A stretch of 53,016 bases of DNA from an uncultured Pirellulaceae bacterium (lineage in GTDB: Bacteria > Planctomycetota > Planctomycetia > Pirellulales > Pirellulaceae): contig CALFWR010000038.1 in assembly GCA_937928555.1 (NCBI GenBank), forward strand, positions 1-53,016. The letters are read 5' to 3'. The position numbers and the translations under genes were made by a program. The notes beneath the pieces were generated by a model. It saw only the letters and a program-made list of their open reading frames with translations, was not told the origin of the DNA and did no database searches. Below are positions 34,179 through 43,194 of this stretch, piece by piece. Each line of letters begins with the position of its first letter. Within the stretch, counting starts at the first letter, position 1.

Positions 34179-35354
34179 TCATGCAAATAAGTCCAGGGCC
34201 TCAAACTTTTCGCCCAGTATCGATTCGCTGGAAATCCCCAGCCAGTTATTCAGTAGCGACGCGTACACCTGCTGAAAATCAAATTGGTGTTTCAGGTCAT
34301 CGTTCTCCAAATCGGTTAGCGACGTCGCCGCTCCGTGAAACCCTGGCTTGATCTTTGTCCCTGCGAGAAAAACCGGACCGGCGGTCCCATGATCGGTTCC
34401 GATCGAATTGTTCTCGCTCACTCGCCGCCCAAATTCACTGAACGCAACCACGACGACCCGGTCCGCCAACCCATCCCGTTTCAGATCATCGACGAAAGAC
34501 TTGATCGCTCGTGATAATGAAAAAAGTAAATCGGCGTGGCTGGCGAGCTGAACCGAATGCGTGTCGTATCCGCCTTGGACGGTGTAGTACACCCGAGCCC
34601 GCGATCCGCTTTTGATCAATTGCGAAATCAGTTTCATTTGCTGGCTCAGTTTGTCACCCGAAAATCCCGACGAACCCGTCTGCTTGCTCACCGATTCAAT
34701 TTGCCGGGAAGTCGCGTGCGCATTGGTGACTTGTCGCTGAACAAAAGCAGCAACGTCGCCGCCTGCGCTGTTGTCAATGAGCTTGATAGCAGGATCGATC
34801 TTCAAATCCTCAATCCGCGACAGCGCCGCCACCTGTGCTCGCCGGGACACCATCGCGGCAGACACGCTCTGTGTCCCCACGAAATAACCATCCATGCTCG
34901 CCGCCGCAGGATCGCGGGCAAAATCAAGCGCACTGCCCAGCCAACCGGCACCACTTTCACGCTTGCCCTCTCGCAACCCGCGATGCCAGATTTCCAGGCT
35001 GGCGAAATGACTACGATCAGGGTTGGGATAGCCAACACCATTGATGACCGAAAATTCACCCGCGTCAAACTGTTCCTTGCTGCGTCGCATCGACGGGTGA
35101 AACGCCATTTCGTCGTTGATCCGATGCAGACGTTTCCGGTCAAGCTTCAGCTTTGGCCGCCGCCGGGCATACTCTGGATCTTTATGCGGAACGATCGTGT
35201 TGATTCCGTCGTTGCCGCCGTTCATCTCGATCACGACCAGGATCTTTTCGTCGGTCTTCGCCTGAGTCTGTGCCGCCAATCGATTGACAAACAGCGGCAC
35301 CGAAGACGCCAGTGAAAGCAAACCGGAAGTCTTGAGGAAGTTTCTGCGAATCAT
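34179..35354 (-). CDS. DUF1501 family protein
   Basis: 391 residues. The N-terminus is a twin-arginine type signal (MIRRNFLKTSGLLSLASS), so the protein is exported folded. Family blocks are visible: VVIEMNGGNDGINTIVPH, the HRINDEMAFHPSM region, VYYTVQGGYDTHSVQLA, VVVVAFSEFGRRVSEN and GTDHGTAGPVF. DUF1501 is a sulfatase-like/alkaline phosphatase-like fold. In planctomycetes it is usually coupled to DUF1800 or DUF1553 genes, as here with 35588-36952, but its substrate is unknown. A stem-loop repeat lies between the two genes. Confidence 0.9.
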   Translation of the reverse strand: MIRRNFLKTSGLLSLASSVPLFVNRLAAQTQAKTDEKILVVIEMNGGNDGINTIVPHKDPEYARRRPKLKLDRKRLHRINDEMAFHPSMRRSKEQFDAGEFSVINGVGYPNPDRSHFASLEIWHRGLREGKRESGAGWLGSALDFARDPAAASMDGYFVGTQSVSAAMVSRRAQVAALSRIEDLKIDPAIKLIDNSAGGDVAAFVQRQVTNAHATSRQIESVSKQTGSSGFSGDKLSQQMKLISQLIKSGSRARVYYTVQGGYDTHSVQLASHADLLFSLSRAIKSFVDDLKRDGLADRVVVVAFSEFGRRVSENNSIGTDHGTAGPVFLAGTKIKPGFHGAATSLTDLENDDLKHQFDFQQVYASLLNNWLGISSESILGEKFEALDLFA

Positions 35355-35398
35355 GTCAGCGTTCCTTTAAGTTTGACAACAGCTTTCAAGTTAGAAAC

Positions 35399-35553
35399 TG
35401 TCACGAAATAAAATCCGCATTTGGTAACCCGACGCGTAAGCGAGGCAGACGCCTAAACGAGCAAGACGCCTAAACAAGGCAGACAATTGCACTGGAAAAA
35501 ATCCTCGCTTACGCGTCGGGTTACCTCCAATAAAAGCGAACTTACTTCGTGAC
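35399..35553. repeat. Large inverted-repeat stem-loop (copy 2)
   Basis: The inner arms are a perfect 23-bp inverted repeat at 35423-35445 and 35503-35525, matching the arms at 33951-34013. The outer flanks also pair in part (GTCACGAA at 35399 side, TTCGTGAC near 35546). Between the arms AGACGCCTAAAC occurs twice. It lies between DUF1501 and DUF1800. Confidence 0.85.
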
Positions 35554-35587
35554 AAATCCTTAAAAAATGGTTCGATAAAAATCAGCG

Positions 35588-36952
35588 TTAACCAAGCTGA
35601 GCATTTGTTCCGGCGATGATCATCGCGACACATCGCTTCAGCCAGATTTCATCGCTGGGGTTATCTTCTTTGGCCGTCGCCATGATGTCCTGAACTTCCT
35701 GCTTCGTCGCGACGCCCGTTAAAAGTTCGCAATAGAACGTCACGACTTCGTTCATCTTTTTTGAATTGATATGTTTCGCGGCGATTGATAACAAATCCGG
35801 GCCGATTCGGTCTCGTTTCAAATAGCCCTTCACCAGCGCTGCCCCAAAATTCGCCCGGGCGATCGTCGTCCTGGAGTTCAACCACGATTTCCCGCCGGGC
35901 CAGCCGCCGACGTTGGGTGGATAAAACAGTTTGCGGCCAAGTTGTTCCAGCCAATCACCAAGCACCATCGTGCTCGCTGGCGGATCGAAGACTTCCATGG
36001 CACGCACCGTTCCAACCACGAACGATTCGGGTTCGACAATTTTTGATTTTAAGTTCGCGTCGGAAAAGAACAGCTCGCTGCGCAAAACGGCTTCAATCGC
36101 CGAACGCACATCCAGTTCATTGTTAGACAGGACTGCGGCAATCTCGCTGACGACGCTCTCGGTTGCCGCCGCCGCACTGAGAAACTCATTGCAAATTCGC
36201 CACGCCAGCCGCCTCGAAGTCGCAGCGTGCTTGCAGGTGATCTCCAGCAGATCGTCTCCGTCAAAATCGCCGCTTTGGCCGAGTATCGTTTTTGGTTTCC
36301 CGTCGTGCCAATCGTCTCGCGTTCGAAACTTTCCTTCTTTAATCGCCCATCCCGTTAGCGCTCGCGAGGCATTTTTGACATCGGCTTCGGTGTAGTTACC
36401 CACGCCGAGGGTAAAGAGTTCCAAAGTTTCGCGGCCCAGATTTTCGTTGGGCTTTCCAACTCGGTTCTGGTCTCCGTCAAGCCACTTTAACATCGCCGAA
36501 TGTTTCAGCGTCGCCGCAAGCAGGTCCTGGAATTTTCCAACGCCCAGTTCGCGAAAGGTCTGATTTTGCTGGGCCATGATTCGGAGATCTTCGACTTTCG
36601 CGTTGCTGGTCGCGAAATGATTGTGCCACATCAGGCAAATCCGCTCGCGGAGAGGATCCGGTGAAAAGTACATCTGGAAGATCCACCAGGCAATCAGGCG
36701 TTCGGGCCGCCCGGAAGCGACGGCTGAATCGCCCAGGATCTTTTGCATCGAAGCATAGTCCTCGCGGATTCCGGCGATCCGGGTTTCACCGCCAAGCATT
36801 CTGCGGATCGCCTCATCAGGTCCGGACGTGAGATCACGCTGCAGTTCGTCCCAGGTCGCCCCAAAGCCAGCACGTCGATGCAGTGTCCACACGCGCAGAA
36901 AATTCCACGGTTGATCCGAAGTAGGTTCGTATGGTTTCAGGCTCATGTTCAA
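35588..36952 (-). CDS. DUF1800 family protein
   Basis: 454 residues. The N-terminus LLRRAGFGATWDELQ-type block (TLHRRAGFGATWDEL) is followed by LRERICLMWHNHFATSN, NENLGRETLELFTLGVGNYTEADVKNASRALTGW and GWPGGKSWLNSRTT; all are DUF1800 marks. Family members are secreted or periplasmic and of unknown function; they are paired with DUF1501 proteins. The start is ATG 36952; no export signal is obvious at this start, in contrast to the partner. DUF1501 follows after about 230 bp with the stem-loop between. Confidence 0.9.
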   Translation of the reverse strand: MNMSLKPYEPTSDQPWNFLRVWTLHRRAGFGATWDELQRDLTSGPDEAIRRMLGGETRIAGIREDYASMQKILGDSAVASGRPERLIAWWIFQMYFSPDPLRERICLMWHNHFATSNAKVEDLRIMAQQNQTFRELGVGKFQDLLAATLKHSAMLKWLDGDQNRVGKPNENLGRETLELFTLGVGNYTEADVKNASRALTGWAIKEGKFRTRDDWHDGKPKTILGQSGDFDGDDLLEITCKHAATSRRLAWRICNEFLSAAAATESVVSEIAAVLSNNELDVRSAIEAVLRSELFFSDANLKSKIVEPESFVVGTVRAMEVFDPPASTMVLGDWLEQLGRKLFYPPNVGGWPGGKSWLNSRTTIARANFGAALVKGYLKRDRIGPDLLSIAAKHINSKKMNEVVTFYCELLTGVATKQEVQDIMATAKEDNPSDEIWLKRCVAMIIAGTNAQLG

Positions 36953-37010
36953 GTTCCGCTACAGATTCACGAATGTTGACGATGCTGCCGCGCTGAAAAA
37001 CACCGTCAGT

Positions 37011-40000
37011 TCAATTCGCCATCGCTCCGGAAATCAACCAATAGTCAGGGATCGCGTTCACTTCCTGGATCAGATACGGCAGGTCCTTCGGTGGATAGAT
37101 CATCAAACGACTTCGGTTTGATTTGGGCATGCCCAACAGCTCAAAATTGCCGTCTTCATCGGTGTGCGTTTGCGGCGCGGCCGAGGTTGAAAACACCATG
37201 TCCGCAATCCCCATTCGCTTGCAATACACTTTGACGCCGGGAATCGGATCACCCGTTCGAGAATCAATGACTTTGCCGACAATCGGCCGGCCAGGCTGAG
37301 CCACGATCACCGGGCGATCGCCATGGACGGTGTAGGCGGGGTCTGACTTGTTGGCTTCCATCGCTCGATTGAGAACTTCAAACATCTGAGTCGTCAACTC
37401 GGGATGTTCAACCTGAAAGTGAACGATCGCATCAGCCGGCAGTCCTTCGGTTGTAAACTCGCCCCGATCATCTGTTGCCAACAAGTGCCTGTACGCACCG
37501 TAGGTCCAGTAAAGAAGTTCAGAGTCGTTGCTCCACTTCAGACGACTGGATTTTGAGTAGCTCTTCGTTTCGCCGAGGTCCGCCAGCCACTTGTCTGCAA
37601 GTTCGCTGCCCAGGGATTTCGTCGAAGTGACTTCGATCTGAGCACCGGCAACCGGACGGCCTTCAAGGTTAACAATCCGCCCGACGATGACGTGTTCCGG
37701 TTCCAGCGAGATTGAAAATGGTTCGCTGTTTTTGAATGTCGCCTGATACTTTTTGTCCGTCCAAAGCAGGGCTCGACTGCCAAACCCTTTGGCCGTGATC
37801 ACGATCGCGGCTTGATCGTCTCCTTCGGGTGCGAAATTTTTGGAGTCAATGAAGGATTGCGAAACGGAAAGTTTGAATTCACCATAGGACCCGGTTTTCG
37901 TTTGCTCAATCGCTTGATGCCCCAGCGCCGGATAATCTTTCCAAGTTTGAAATCGCACCTGAGCGTCTGCGACGGGGTTTCCAGCAAGGTCAACGACCGT
38001 TCCCGACAATCTCAGTACGGAATCGTCGGCTTGCTTGTCGCCAATTGAGTTATCTGTCGAAATACTGTTTTGCACGGAGCCCGCTGGATCCGGCGATTCC
38101 TGATCGTCGGTCTTATAAATATTGACCGTGCCCAGGTCGATTTCTTGGCTGCGAGAAACTTCCAATTTTTTGGCAACCAGTCGAAAGTCGTTCGCCAATT
38201 CGACGCCTACCGAATAGTGCGTGCCCACGCAAACCTCTTGGTGGATAAATTCACCGTTGTCATTGGTCGTGCGTTCACTCAGTTCCAACGCAAAATCCTG
38301 CGAGCCGCCGACGGTAAACCTGACTTTGCCACCAGCAACCGGATCACCATCGTTGTCAACAAGTCGACCTTTGATCGTTGCGTATGGCTGAAGCTGAATA
38401 GTGCGAGACTGGTCAGGGTCTGCCTTTGCCGCGTCCATTTGAACGATCAGCGCCAGTCGTTTGTCTTCGTGGACAAACCTGATCGTCCGCTGTTCGTCTG
38501 GAGAGAAACCACCCGCCACGACATTCGAATCGGTGCTTTGGTAGTCATAATCCATGTTCGAACGCAGCCGAGAAATAGTCACGCCAGTCAGCGGTTTGCC
38601 GCTGTCGTCCACGATCTGCAGTGGAAAGCTGAGCCCCGCATCGAGTTCAAAATCCAGATTCAGCTGCTTTGCGTCCGCAGCCAATTCGATCTGCCGCATC
38701 ACCGTTGGCCATTTCTTCGAAGGTTTAATTGGGTTGTGAAACGTTTTCGCGTGGTCACGTTTCTGGTCGATTTCGTCGGCGTCGATTGTTTCAAACCCGG
38801 CTCCCGACGGGTAAATCCCGTTGACTTCCAGCAGACCAATAACGGACTTGCCGGGGACTCCAAGGAGTTGAAAAGATCCATCCGCAGCGGTTGTGTAGCG
38901 GTCCTGAATCGACGCGGTCCCAAAATTGAGACCGTCTGCTGCTGAAGGCAACGCAGCAGCGATCTTGTTGGACAAGAATGGCAGAAAGAAAAGTCGGGCA
39001 CCAACAATCGACTCTTTCGTATTTTTGTCGATCGCTTTTCCGCGGATCCAAATCCCCTTGTCCAATTCGATCTTCAATTCCACCGGAGCCAGGCCCGAGC
39101 CAGGAGGAACAATTTTGGTGATCATAAAGTACGGCTGATCATCGTTGGGAACGATCACGATTTCGTTCCCGGGTCCCTTGGGCATTCCCATCAAACGGAA
39201 CGTTCCATCGGATTTCGATTTTGTCTTGACGCGATGGGTGCCGCTCATCTTTTCTCCAGCAAACAAATCGCTGAAGATATCGACGCCGGCTAGGGGCTGT
39301 TGTGTTTTGCGATCGACGATTTTTCCGACAATCGGTTGAGTCGGCTCACAAGTAATCGTTGCGGTGGCACCGTGGAGCTCAATTGGGTAATCCGGCATGC
39401 CGCCGTAATCGAACGTGATCGTCGTATGGTCCACAGTCATGTGCCGCGAAATGGTGGAGCAGACAGAATCACCGATGACTTCAATTTCGACAGTCCGTTG
39501 GTCACCTAATCCGGCGATCGTTACGTTGCCCTGGTTGTCGGTTTGGTAGTCCGGCAAACCGGGAAGCCCCAATATCCGATCCATGTATTTGACGACTGCC
39601 TCGCGGAAGTGCAATTTCTTGTTTGCGTTTTCCAGAATGGGACCGAAGTCATTGTTTTTGTAGGTATAGATGTTTCTGACTTTCACCGCCGCCCCGGGAA
39701 CCGGATTGCCTTCGGTGTCGACGATTTTCAGACGCAGCGGCGTCTCACTGTTGACCAATGCAATATCTGTGTCACGGTATTCAACCTTCCCAGCAGACAG
39801 ATCAGTTGCCTTGGGTTTTTTGCTTTCGGCCCAGCCAAGTCCGTGGCCACTTTTGCTTGCAACGACCACAAAGTTTCGGTTCTTCTGCAACGCCGCATTA
39901 CCAAAAGAAATCTTATACGTTCCATCGCTATCGCTGACCGCTTCGGCGCAGGGGGCACTCCGTTGCCATATGAAACTTTGATTGTCATCACGGGCCATCA

Positions 40001-41432
40001 CGGTCAGTTTCGCTCCCCCGACTGGTTTACCATCAGGATCCAGAACTCGCCCTGAGACCTTCACCAGGCTGCCATCAGGTTTTGCTGGAGATTCAGTTGC
40101 GGGTGCTGGAGGGGGTTCTGGTAAATTCGGCGAGCTGTTACCAATCAGTCCGCTCAACATTGCCGCCGATAAAGTCAGTGTCGCAATCGTGGCAACGACA
40201 GGCCCGCTAACGGAAGTGGTCAGTTTCCGGGTCGTGTCGAGGATCCGGCCGACGCGGCTGCCGAGCATTGTTTTTCGGCTGAACATTCGCAAACTGGCCA
40301 TTTCCAGATGCGCCATTTCCGGAGCCAGCAAATTGGATTCCGCCAATTCGACCAGTTGTTGAGCGTATCCCGTCCGGTCCATGCAATGCCGGACGACAAA
40401 GTCATCGCAGACTTCTTCGGCGCTGGTTTCCAGGCGGTACACCAGTCGCCAAAGCAAGGGTTGGAAAAAGAAAATGGCAAGCGCCGTCCGCTGTATCAAA
40501 TTCCAAAGCGTATCCCGGCGGCGCAGGTGGGCAAGTTCGTGAGCGAATGCTTTCTCAAGTGGCACCCGGTTTTCGATTTCGGTCGGAAGCAAAATGGTCG
40601 GTGCTGCAATACCCGTCAAACAGGGGCTCGACAGCAAACTGTTGCGACGTACATCAGGCGGTAGAACTTTGATGCGATCAGCGATTTGACGGCAAAGTTC
40701 GACGTCATCGCTTGCTGCCGAAAGCGATTGCCTTCGCAGTTTTTGCAGGGCCATAAACGCCAGCACCAATTTGGCCAGCAGAAAAAGACTTCCCATCAAC
40801 CACAAGACACCCACCACCAGATAGCAAATCACCAAAAACGAATTCGTGACTTCCTGCTGAACCATCGCCGGCGCTGCGGCAGTTTCGGCGTCAGCAATAT
40901 CACCAGCAGTCGATGACCAAGGTGGTTGCGATTCTGCGGGAAACTGAGCCATCACGAATTCTGCGGTTGGCAAATTCGCATTCTTTGAACCAGCGATTCC
41001 AACCTCCGGAGTCACCACTTGAGGATTTTTGTGTTGCGATAATTCAAAAACCGACGCTGATTCGTCGCGGATACTTACCGACGATCCACTTTCTGTAGCC
41101 GCGATTGAAACCGTCGTCGTCGTTTCAGGCAACTCAAAAGTCCAACCGGAAAACCCATAGTATCCCAATCCGATTGCCGCCAGCGGGCATGCGATGACCG
41201 CGACCAACGTCGCCCGATAAATGGCAGACTGAATTGCCGAACCCTGTTTTTTGAGCAGCCTTGCTGCGATCAAGCCAACCAGAATCAGCGCGGTCGATTG
41301 CAGTAAGAAATTCACCGAACCCTGAGCCAGCCAGGTCGAATTTTCAGCCAGCCATGTCATCCATCGGGGCGATTCGCTTACCAGCGCTTCTGATAATCCG
41401 TCCTGTGCGAGTAGCGTTTGATAGTGGTTCAT
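37011..41432 (-). CDS. M56 (BlaR1-type) peptidase with nine carboxypeptidase-regulatory-like domains
   Basis: About 1473 residues from ATG 41432 (the frame opens at TTG 41465). Helices at about 42-60, 75-95 and 200-230 surround a zinc-peptidase module with HELAH at about 298-302 and a downstream Glu in SAEEVCDDF. From about 450 to the end there are nine carboxypeptidase-regulatory-like/CarboxypepD repeats, recognisable by G-x-V-x-D-x-x-G-x-P-V-x-G-A-x-V (for example VSGRVLDPDGKPVGGA and IKGRLVDNDGDPVAGG). In BlaR1 the peptidase cleaves BlaI after a signal. Here the C-terminal sensor seems to be replaced by a long repeat region, probably outside the cytoplasm. It forms an operon with BlaI at 41496. 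Confidence 0.85.
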   Translation of the reverse strand: MNHYQTLLAQDGLSEALVSESPRWMTWLAENSTWLAQGSVNFLLQSTALILVGLIAARLLKKQGSAIQSAIYRATLVAVIACPLAAIGLGYYGFSGWTFELPETTTTVSIAATESGSSVSIRDESASVFELSQHKNPQVVTPEVGIAGSKNANLPTAEFVMAQFPAESQPPWSSTAGDIADAETAAAPAMVQQEVTNSFLVICYLVVGVLWLMGSLFLLAKLVLAFMALQKLRRQSLSAASDDVELCRQIADRIKVLPPDVRRNSLLSSPCLTGIAAPTILLPTEIENRVPLEKAFAHELAHLRRRDTLWNLIQRTALAIFFFQPLLWRLVYRLETSAEEVCDDFVVRHCMDRTGYAQQLVELAESNLLAPEMAHLEMASLRMFSRKTMLGSRVGRILDTTRKLTTSVSGPVVATIATLTLSAAMLSGLIGNSSPNLPEPPPAPATESPAKPDGSLVKVSGRVLDPDGKPVGGAKLTVMARDDNQSFIWQRSAPCAEAVSDSDGTYKISFGNAALQKNRNFVVVASKSGHGLGWAESKKPKATDLSAGKVEYRDTDIALVNSETPLRLKIVDTEGNPVPGAAVKVRNIYTYKNNDFGPILENANKKLHFREAVVKYMDRILGLPGLPDYQTDNQGNVTIAGLGDQRTVEIEVIGDSVCSTISRHMTVDHTTITFDYGGMPDYPIELHGATATITCEPTQPIVGKIVDRKTQQPLAGVDIFSDLFAGEKMSGTHRVKTKSKSDGTFRLMGMPKGPGNEIVIVPNDDQPYFMITKIVPPGSGLAPVELKIELDKGIWIRGKAIDKNTKESIVGARLFFLPFLSNKIAAALPSAADGLNFGTASIQDRYTTAADGSFQLLGVPGKSVIGLLEVNGIYPSGAGFETIDADEIDQKRDHAKTFHNPIKPSKKWPTVMRQIELAADAKQLNLDFELDAGLSFPLQIVDDSGKPLTGVTISRLRSNMDYDYQSTDSNVVAGGFSPDEQRTIRFVHEDKRLALIVQMDAAKADPDQSRTIQLQPYATIKGRLVDNDGDPVAGGKVRFTVGGSQDFALELSERTTNDNGEFIHQEVCVGTHYSVGVELANDFRLVAKKLEVSRSQEIDLGTVNIYKTDDQESPDPAGSVQNSISTDNSIGDKQADDSVLRLSGTVVDLAGNPVADAQVRFQTWKDYPALGHQAIEQTKTGSYGEFKLSVSQSFIDSKNFAPEGDDQAAIVITAKGFGSRALLWTDKKYQATFKNSEPFSISLEPEHVIVGRIVNLEGRPVAGAQIEVTSTKSLGSELADKWLADLGETKSYSKSSRLKWSNDSELLYWTYGAYRHLLATDDRGEFTTEGLPADAIVHFQVEHPELTTQMFEVLNRAMEANKSDPAYTVHGDRPVIVAQPGRPIVGKVIDSRTGDPIPGVKVYCKRMGIADMVFSTSAAPQTHTDEDGNFELLGMPKSNRSRLMIYPPKDLPYLIQEVNAIPDYWLISGAMAN

Positions 41433-41495
41433 CAATTCACCGTTTGAGTTAGAAGCGTTCGCCAAAGAAAAAACCGGACACGTAACTGACGCTGT

Positions 41496-41882
41496 CTACT
41501 TCTTTTTTGCTTTCTCGTTGATCAGTTTCTTGATCTTGTCCAAGTCTTCCCGAGAAACTTTTTCGTTGGCCAGCAAGTAGGACACCAGGTCACCCGCGCT
41601 GCCGTCGAAAACTCGCTTGAGAAGATCGCGAGTCGCGCTCTTGCGGACTTTCTCTTCTTTCAACACCGGCTCAAAGACAAACGTCCGCCCCCTGGTGTGA
41701 TGCGTGATGGCGCCCTTGTCCATCAGTCCACGCAGCAACGTTTGAACGGTGCTGTGTGCGATCGGATCGTCCGGATGCAACCGGTTAAGTTCCTCTGTGA
41801 TCAGACGGGCAGGTGCTTTTTCATTGTCCCACAGAACCTGCATGATTCGCATCTGCACCGCGCCAAGCTTGGTAGCCGTCAT
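41496..41882 (-). CDS. BlaI/MecI/CopY-family transcriptional repressor
   Basis: 128 residues. The winged-helix N-terminus contains LGAVQMRIMQVLWDNEKAPARLITEEL and IAHSTVQTLLRGLMDKGAITHHTRGRTFVFEP, which match BlaI/MecI DNA-binding domains. The C-terminus is the dimerising helical part with VSYLLANEKVSREDLDKI. GAGGAAACAGG precedes the ATG. It would bind a palindromic operator such as the one at 41930-41945 and be removed by the M56 peptidase encoded next, 63 bp downstream. Confidence 0.92.
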   Translation of the reverse strand: MTATKLGAVQMRIMQVLWDNEKAPARLITEELNRLHPDDPIAHSTVQTLLRGLMDKGAITHHTRGRTFVFEPVLKEEKVRKSATRDLLKRVFDGSAGDLVSYLLANEKVSREDLDKIKKLINEKAKKK

Positions 41883-41929
41883 CCTGTTTCCTCGTCAGTA
41901 ACGGTTTCAGGTGGATTTATCGCTCAATC

Positions 41930-41945
41930 ATTTAGTTAACTAAAT
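41930..41945. promoter_or_regulatory. Palindromic operator, ATTTAGTTAACTAAAT
   Basis: A perfect 16-bp palindrome 48 bp upstream of the BlaI-type start. It is the only strong dyad in this A/T-rich spacer and is in the right place for autoregulation of a BlaI/M56 operon. The centre is AGTTAACT. Confidence 0.7.
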
Positions 41946-42008
41946 TTACCAAGCTAGACGAACAGTGTCAAGAAAATATTTGATGAATTTTTGTTGGGCT
42001 TTTTTGAG

Positions 42009-42137
42009 CTCGGGTTATTCACGAGCCGTGGGCGTGACTTTTAGTTCAGCCAATAAACACCGTATCAGTCCGAAAAAAGTCCTACTTTGGAGCTCGTCAG
42101 CGAGGTGAACCGAATTCCCGGAGGCGATTCAGCTTTG
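42009..42137 (-). mobile_element. Degenerate, truncated type 2 MITE-like repeat (copy G)
   Basis: The left end is CTCGGGTTATTCACGAG, close to the common terminus. The following GTGGGCGTGACTTTTAGTT and the later GAGGTGAACCGAATTC match type 2 with many changes. The right end (a-end) is missing. This is an old, decayed copy. The rest of the spacer up to 42315 shows no feature. Confidence 0.65.
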
Positions 42138-42315
42138 GGGTTGTTGGTTTGGGAGCGATGCTGTGATTGCAGAGCGGTTTGTGTGCCGGCGGGATTTGGT
42201 AATCGGCGGAGTGAAGTCTTGGAGTGGTTTCCTGGATGAAGGTTTTTGCGTGTCGCTTGACGGAGGAGGCTGGAGGCGCTGGACGCCCTCGCCACGGGTG
42301 CGCAAAGGAGAGGAC

Positions 42316-43194
42316 TCAGGACGAGGAAAGCTCGGGGGGTAGTGGTGGTGTCGCGCCGTTCTGAGTGCAGACCCAAGCTGCGATTCGGCTGGCTTGATGA
42401 TTGATCTGCGAGAGCGACAAACCGTTCAGCAGCCCACTGACAAGGCAGGCGGTATACGCATCACCGGCACCCACGGTGTCGCGCACCTCGACATCCTCTG
42501 CCTGTTGAAAACAAAACTCGCGTCGCGTGAACAAGCGGGAACCACTGTCACCGTCGGTCAAAGCAACCAGCTTTAACTGGAACCGGTTCAATAACCCATC
42601 GACGGCTTCCTTTCCCCGTCCGGAAATCTTCGCCGCTTTCAAAACAACCGGCAGTTCTGCCGCATTGAGCTTGAGAACGTTCGCCAATTCGAGCGATCGA
42701 AGGATGCTCTGATCGTCAAACCATCCAGCCCTCAAGTTGATGTCCACAATTCGAAGCGATTCCGATCGAGTCGCGTGCAAGAATCGGGTCAACGTATCCC
42801 GGCTTGCAGGGCTTCGCTGAAACAAAGTGCCAAAGCAAACCGCATCGGCTCGCTCTGCGAGGGCCAGCATCCGATGATCCGGGGCCACATGATCCCAGGC
42901 GGCATCAGAATCGATCTCGTACGTGGGCTCACCGCCGGAACCGACACTCACGTTCACGGTACCAGTGGGAAAGGTTGACGTTTGAACGTGACGCGTATCG
43001 ATTCCTTTGCTTGCCAAGCTGCGAATCGCGTCGCGACCGGGTTGGTCGTCGCCGACAGCACTGACCAAAAACACCTCTGCGCCAAAAGAACATGAGTGAC
43101 AGGCAAAGTTAGCCGGCGCACCCCCAAGGACCGCGCCGGTTTCCAGCAGATCCCAGAGGACTTCTCCGATCCCGACGACAACTGGCGTGGTCAT
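42316..43194 (-). CDS. PfkB-family carbohydrate kinase (fructokinase-like)
   Basis: 292 residues. The N-terminal ribokinase motif is GAVLGGAPANFACHSCSFG with FLVSAVGDDQPGRDAI; the C-terminal signature is DTVGAGDAYTACLVSG at about 247-262 with the catalytic Asp. The family phosphorylates fructose, ribose or related sugars with ATP. The ATG lies within the stop of the upstream GH63-like gene (ATGA overlap), so the two probably act on the products of one pathway, for instance hydrolysis of a disaccharide and phosphorylation of a released sugar. Confidence 0.88.
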   Translation of the reverse strand: MTTPVVVGIGEVLWDLLETGAVLGGAPANFACHSCSFGAEVFLVSAVGDDQPGRDAIRSLASKGIDTRHVQTSTFPTGTVNVSVGSGGEPTYEIDSDAAWDHVAPDHRMLALAERADAVCFGTLFQRSPASRDTLTRFLHATRSESLRIVDINLRAGWFDDQSILRSLELANVLKLNAAELPVVLKAAKISGRGKEAVDGLLNRFQLKLVALTDGDSGSRLFTRREFCFQQAEDVEVRDTVGAGDAYTACLVSGLLNGLSLSQINHQASRIAAWVCTQNGATPPLPPELSSS

